A stretch of DNA of 64,000 nt, taken from Pholis gunnellus. Taxonomy: Eukaryota > Chordata > Actinopteri > Perciformes > Pholidae. Shown here in pieces: positions 63,962 to 64,000 of the stretch (position 1 is its first letter; the number at the start of each line of letters is the position of its first letter). Location of the stretch: the NCBI GenBank assembly GCA_910591455.2, contig OU342804.1, forward strand, positions 13,858,133 to 13,922,132, written 5' to 3'. The translations under genes were made by a program, and so were the position numbers. The notes under the pieces are model-generated. The model was not told where the DNA came from. It worked only from the letters and a program-made list of their open reading frames with translations, and searched no databases.

Positions 63962-64000
63962 CTTAAAAGCACCTGGGCAGCAAAAACACCTTGCCTCGCT
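63820..64000 (-). other. insyn1: insyn1 leader region (5' UTR, possibly with an upstream splice acceptor)
   Basis: This is GC-richer DNA just upstream of the start codon. It contains two upstream ATGs (63888 and 63961) and an in-frame stop two codons before the main start. On the minus strand TGTTTTTGCTGCCCAG|GTG resembles a splice acceptor (AG at 63974-63973), so the transcript may enter here from an upstream non-coding exon. I see no TATA box, and the promoter is probably beyond the window edge. Confidence 0.5.
63823..63888 (-). other. Upstream ORF, 21 codons, ending one codon before the insyn1 start
   Basis: The frame starts MDPDSAPPRPQPVGHWPHVA and terminates at TAA (63825-63823). It is in the same frame as insyn1 and its stop is separated from the main ATG by a single AGG codon. 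If transcribed it could modulate re-initiation at the main start. It also shows that the insyn1 frame cannot extend upstream in this sequence. No protein function is implied. Confidence 0.45.

Overview
The window looks like AT-rich, gene-poor, non-compact vertebrate DNA, most likely from a ray-finned (percomorph-type) fish. It has a spliced coding gene with GT-AG introns, many (CA)n, (GA)n and (GT)n microsatellites, and short non-autonomous transposons and tRNA-derived SINE copies of types common in teleosts. There are no bacterial-style gene arrays. No intact transposase, reverse transcriptase or viral gene is visible.

Only one protein-coding gene can be supported. It is the fish orthologue of INSYN1 (inhibitory synaptic factor 1, formerly C15orf59), on the minus strand and spanning almost the whole window. 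Its first coding exon lies at 63676-63819 and its second and last coding exon at 22818-23657. They are joined by a phase-0 GT-AG intron of about 40 kb. The predicted protein is 327 residues: an N-terminal coiled coil continued across the splice junction, a conserved acidic/aromatic block (DFDFDLEPDDW), a DSWEFC motif, a Ser-rich middle, an RVRF motif, a run of 11 Glu, and a C-terminal tandem TQTV motif.

Layout: 1-22.7 kb is the 3' flank of the gene, with simple repeats, a hAT-like MITE at 21 kb and several stretches that resemble conserved non-coding elements. At 22.7-23.7 kb are the last exon and a cluster of AATAAA signals. From 23.7 to 63.7 kb is the giant intron. It carries a piggyBac-like 1.4 kb element, a long inverted repeat, two same-family SINE copies, a 6-copy minisatellite, a 320 bp palindromic MITE, two striking short palindromes and two isolated exon-like open frames. 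From 63.7 to 64.0 kb are the first coding exon and its upstream leader, with two upstream ORFs. The promoter is probably outside the window.

No new multi-gene system was found. The items most worth checking are the two isolated exon-like frames inside the intron, the uORF arrangement before the insyn1 start, the 19-base G run just inside the intron, and the short linear motifs in the INSYN1 tail.
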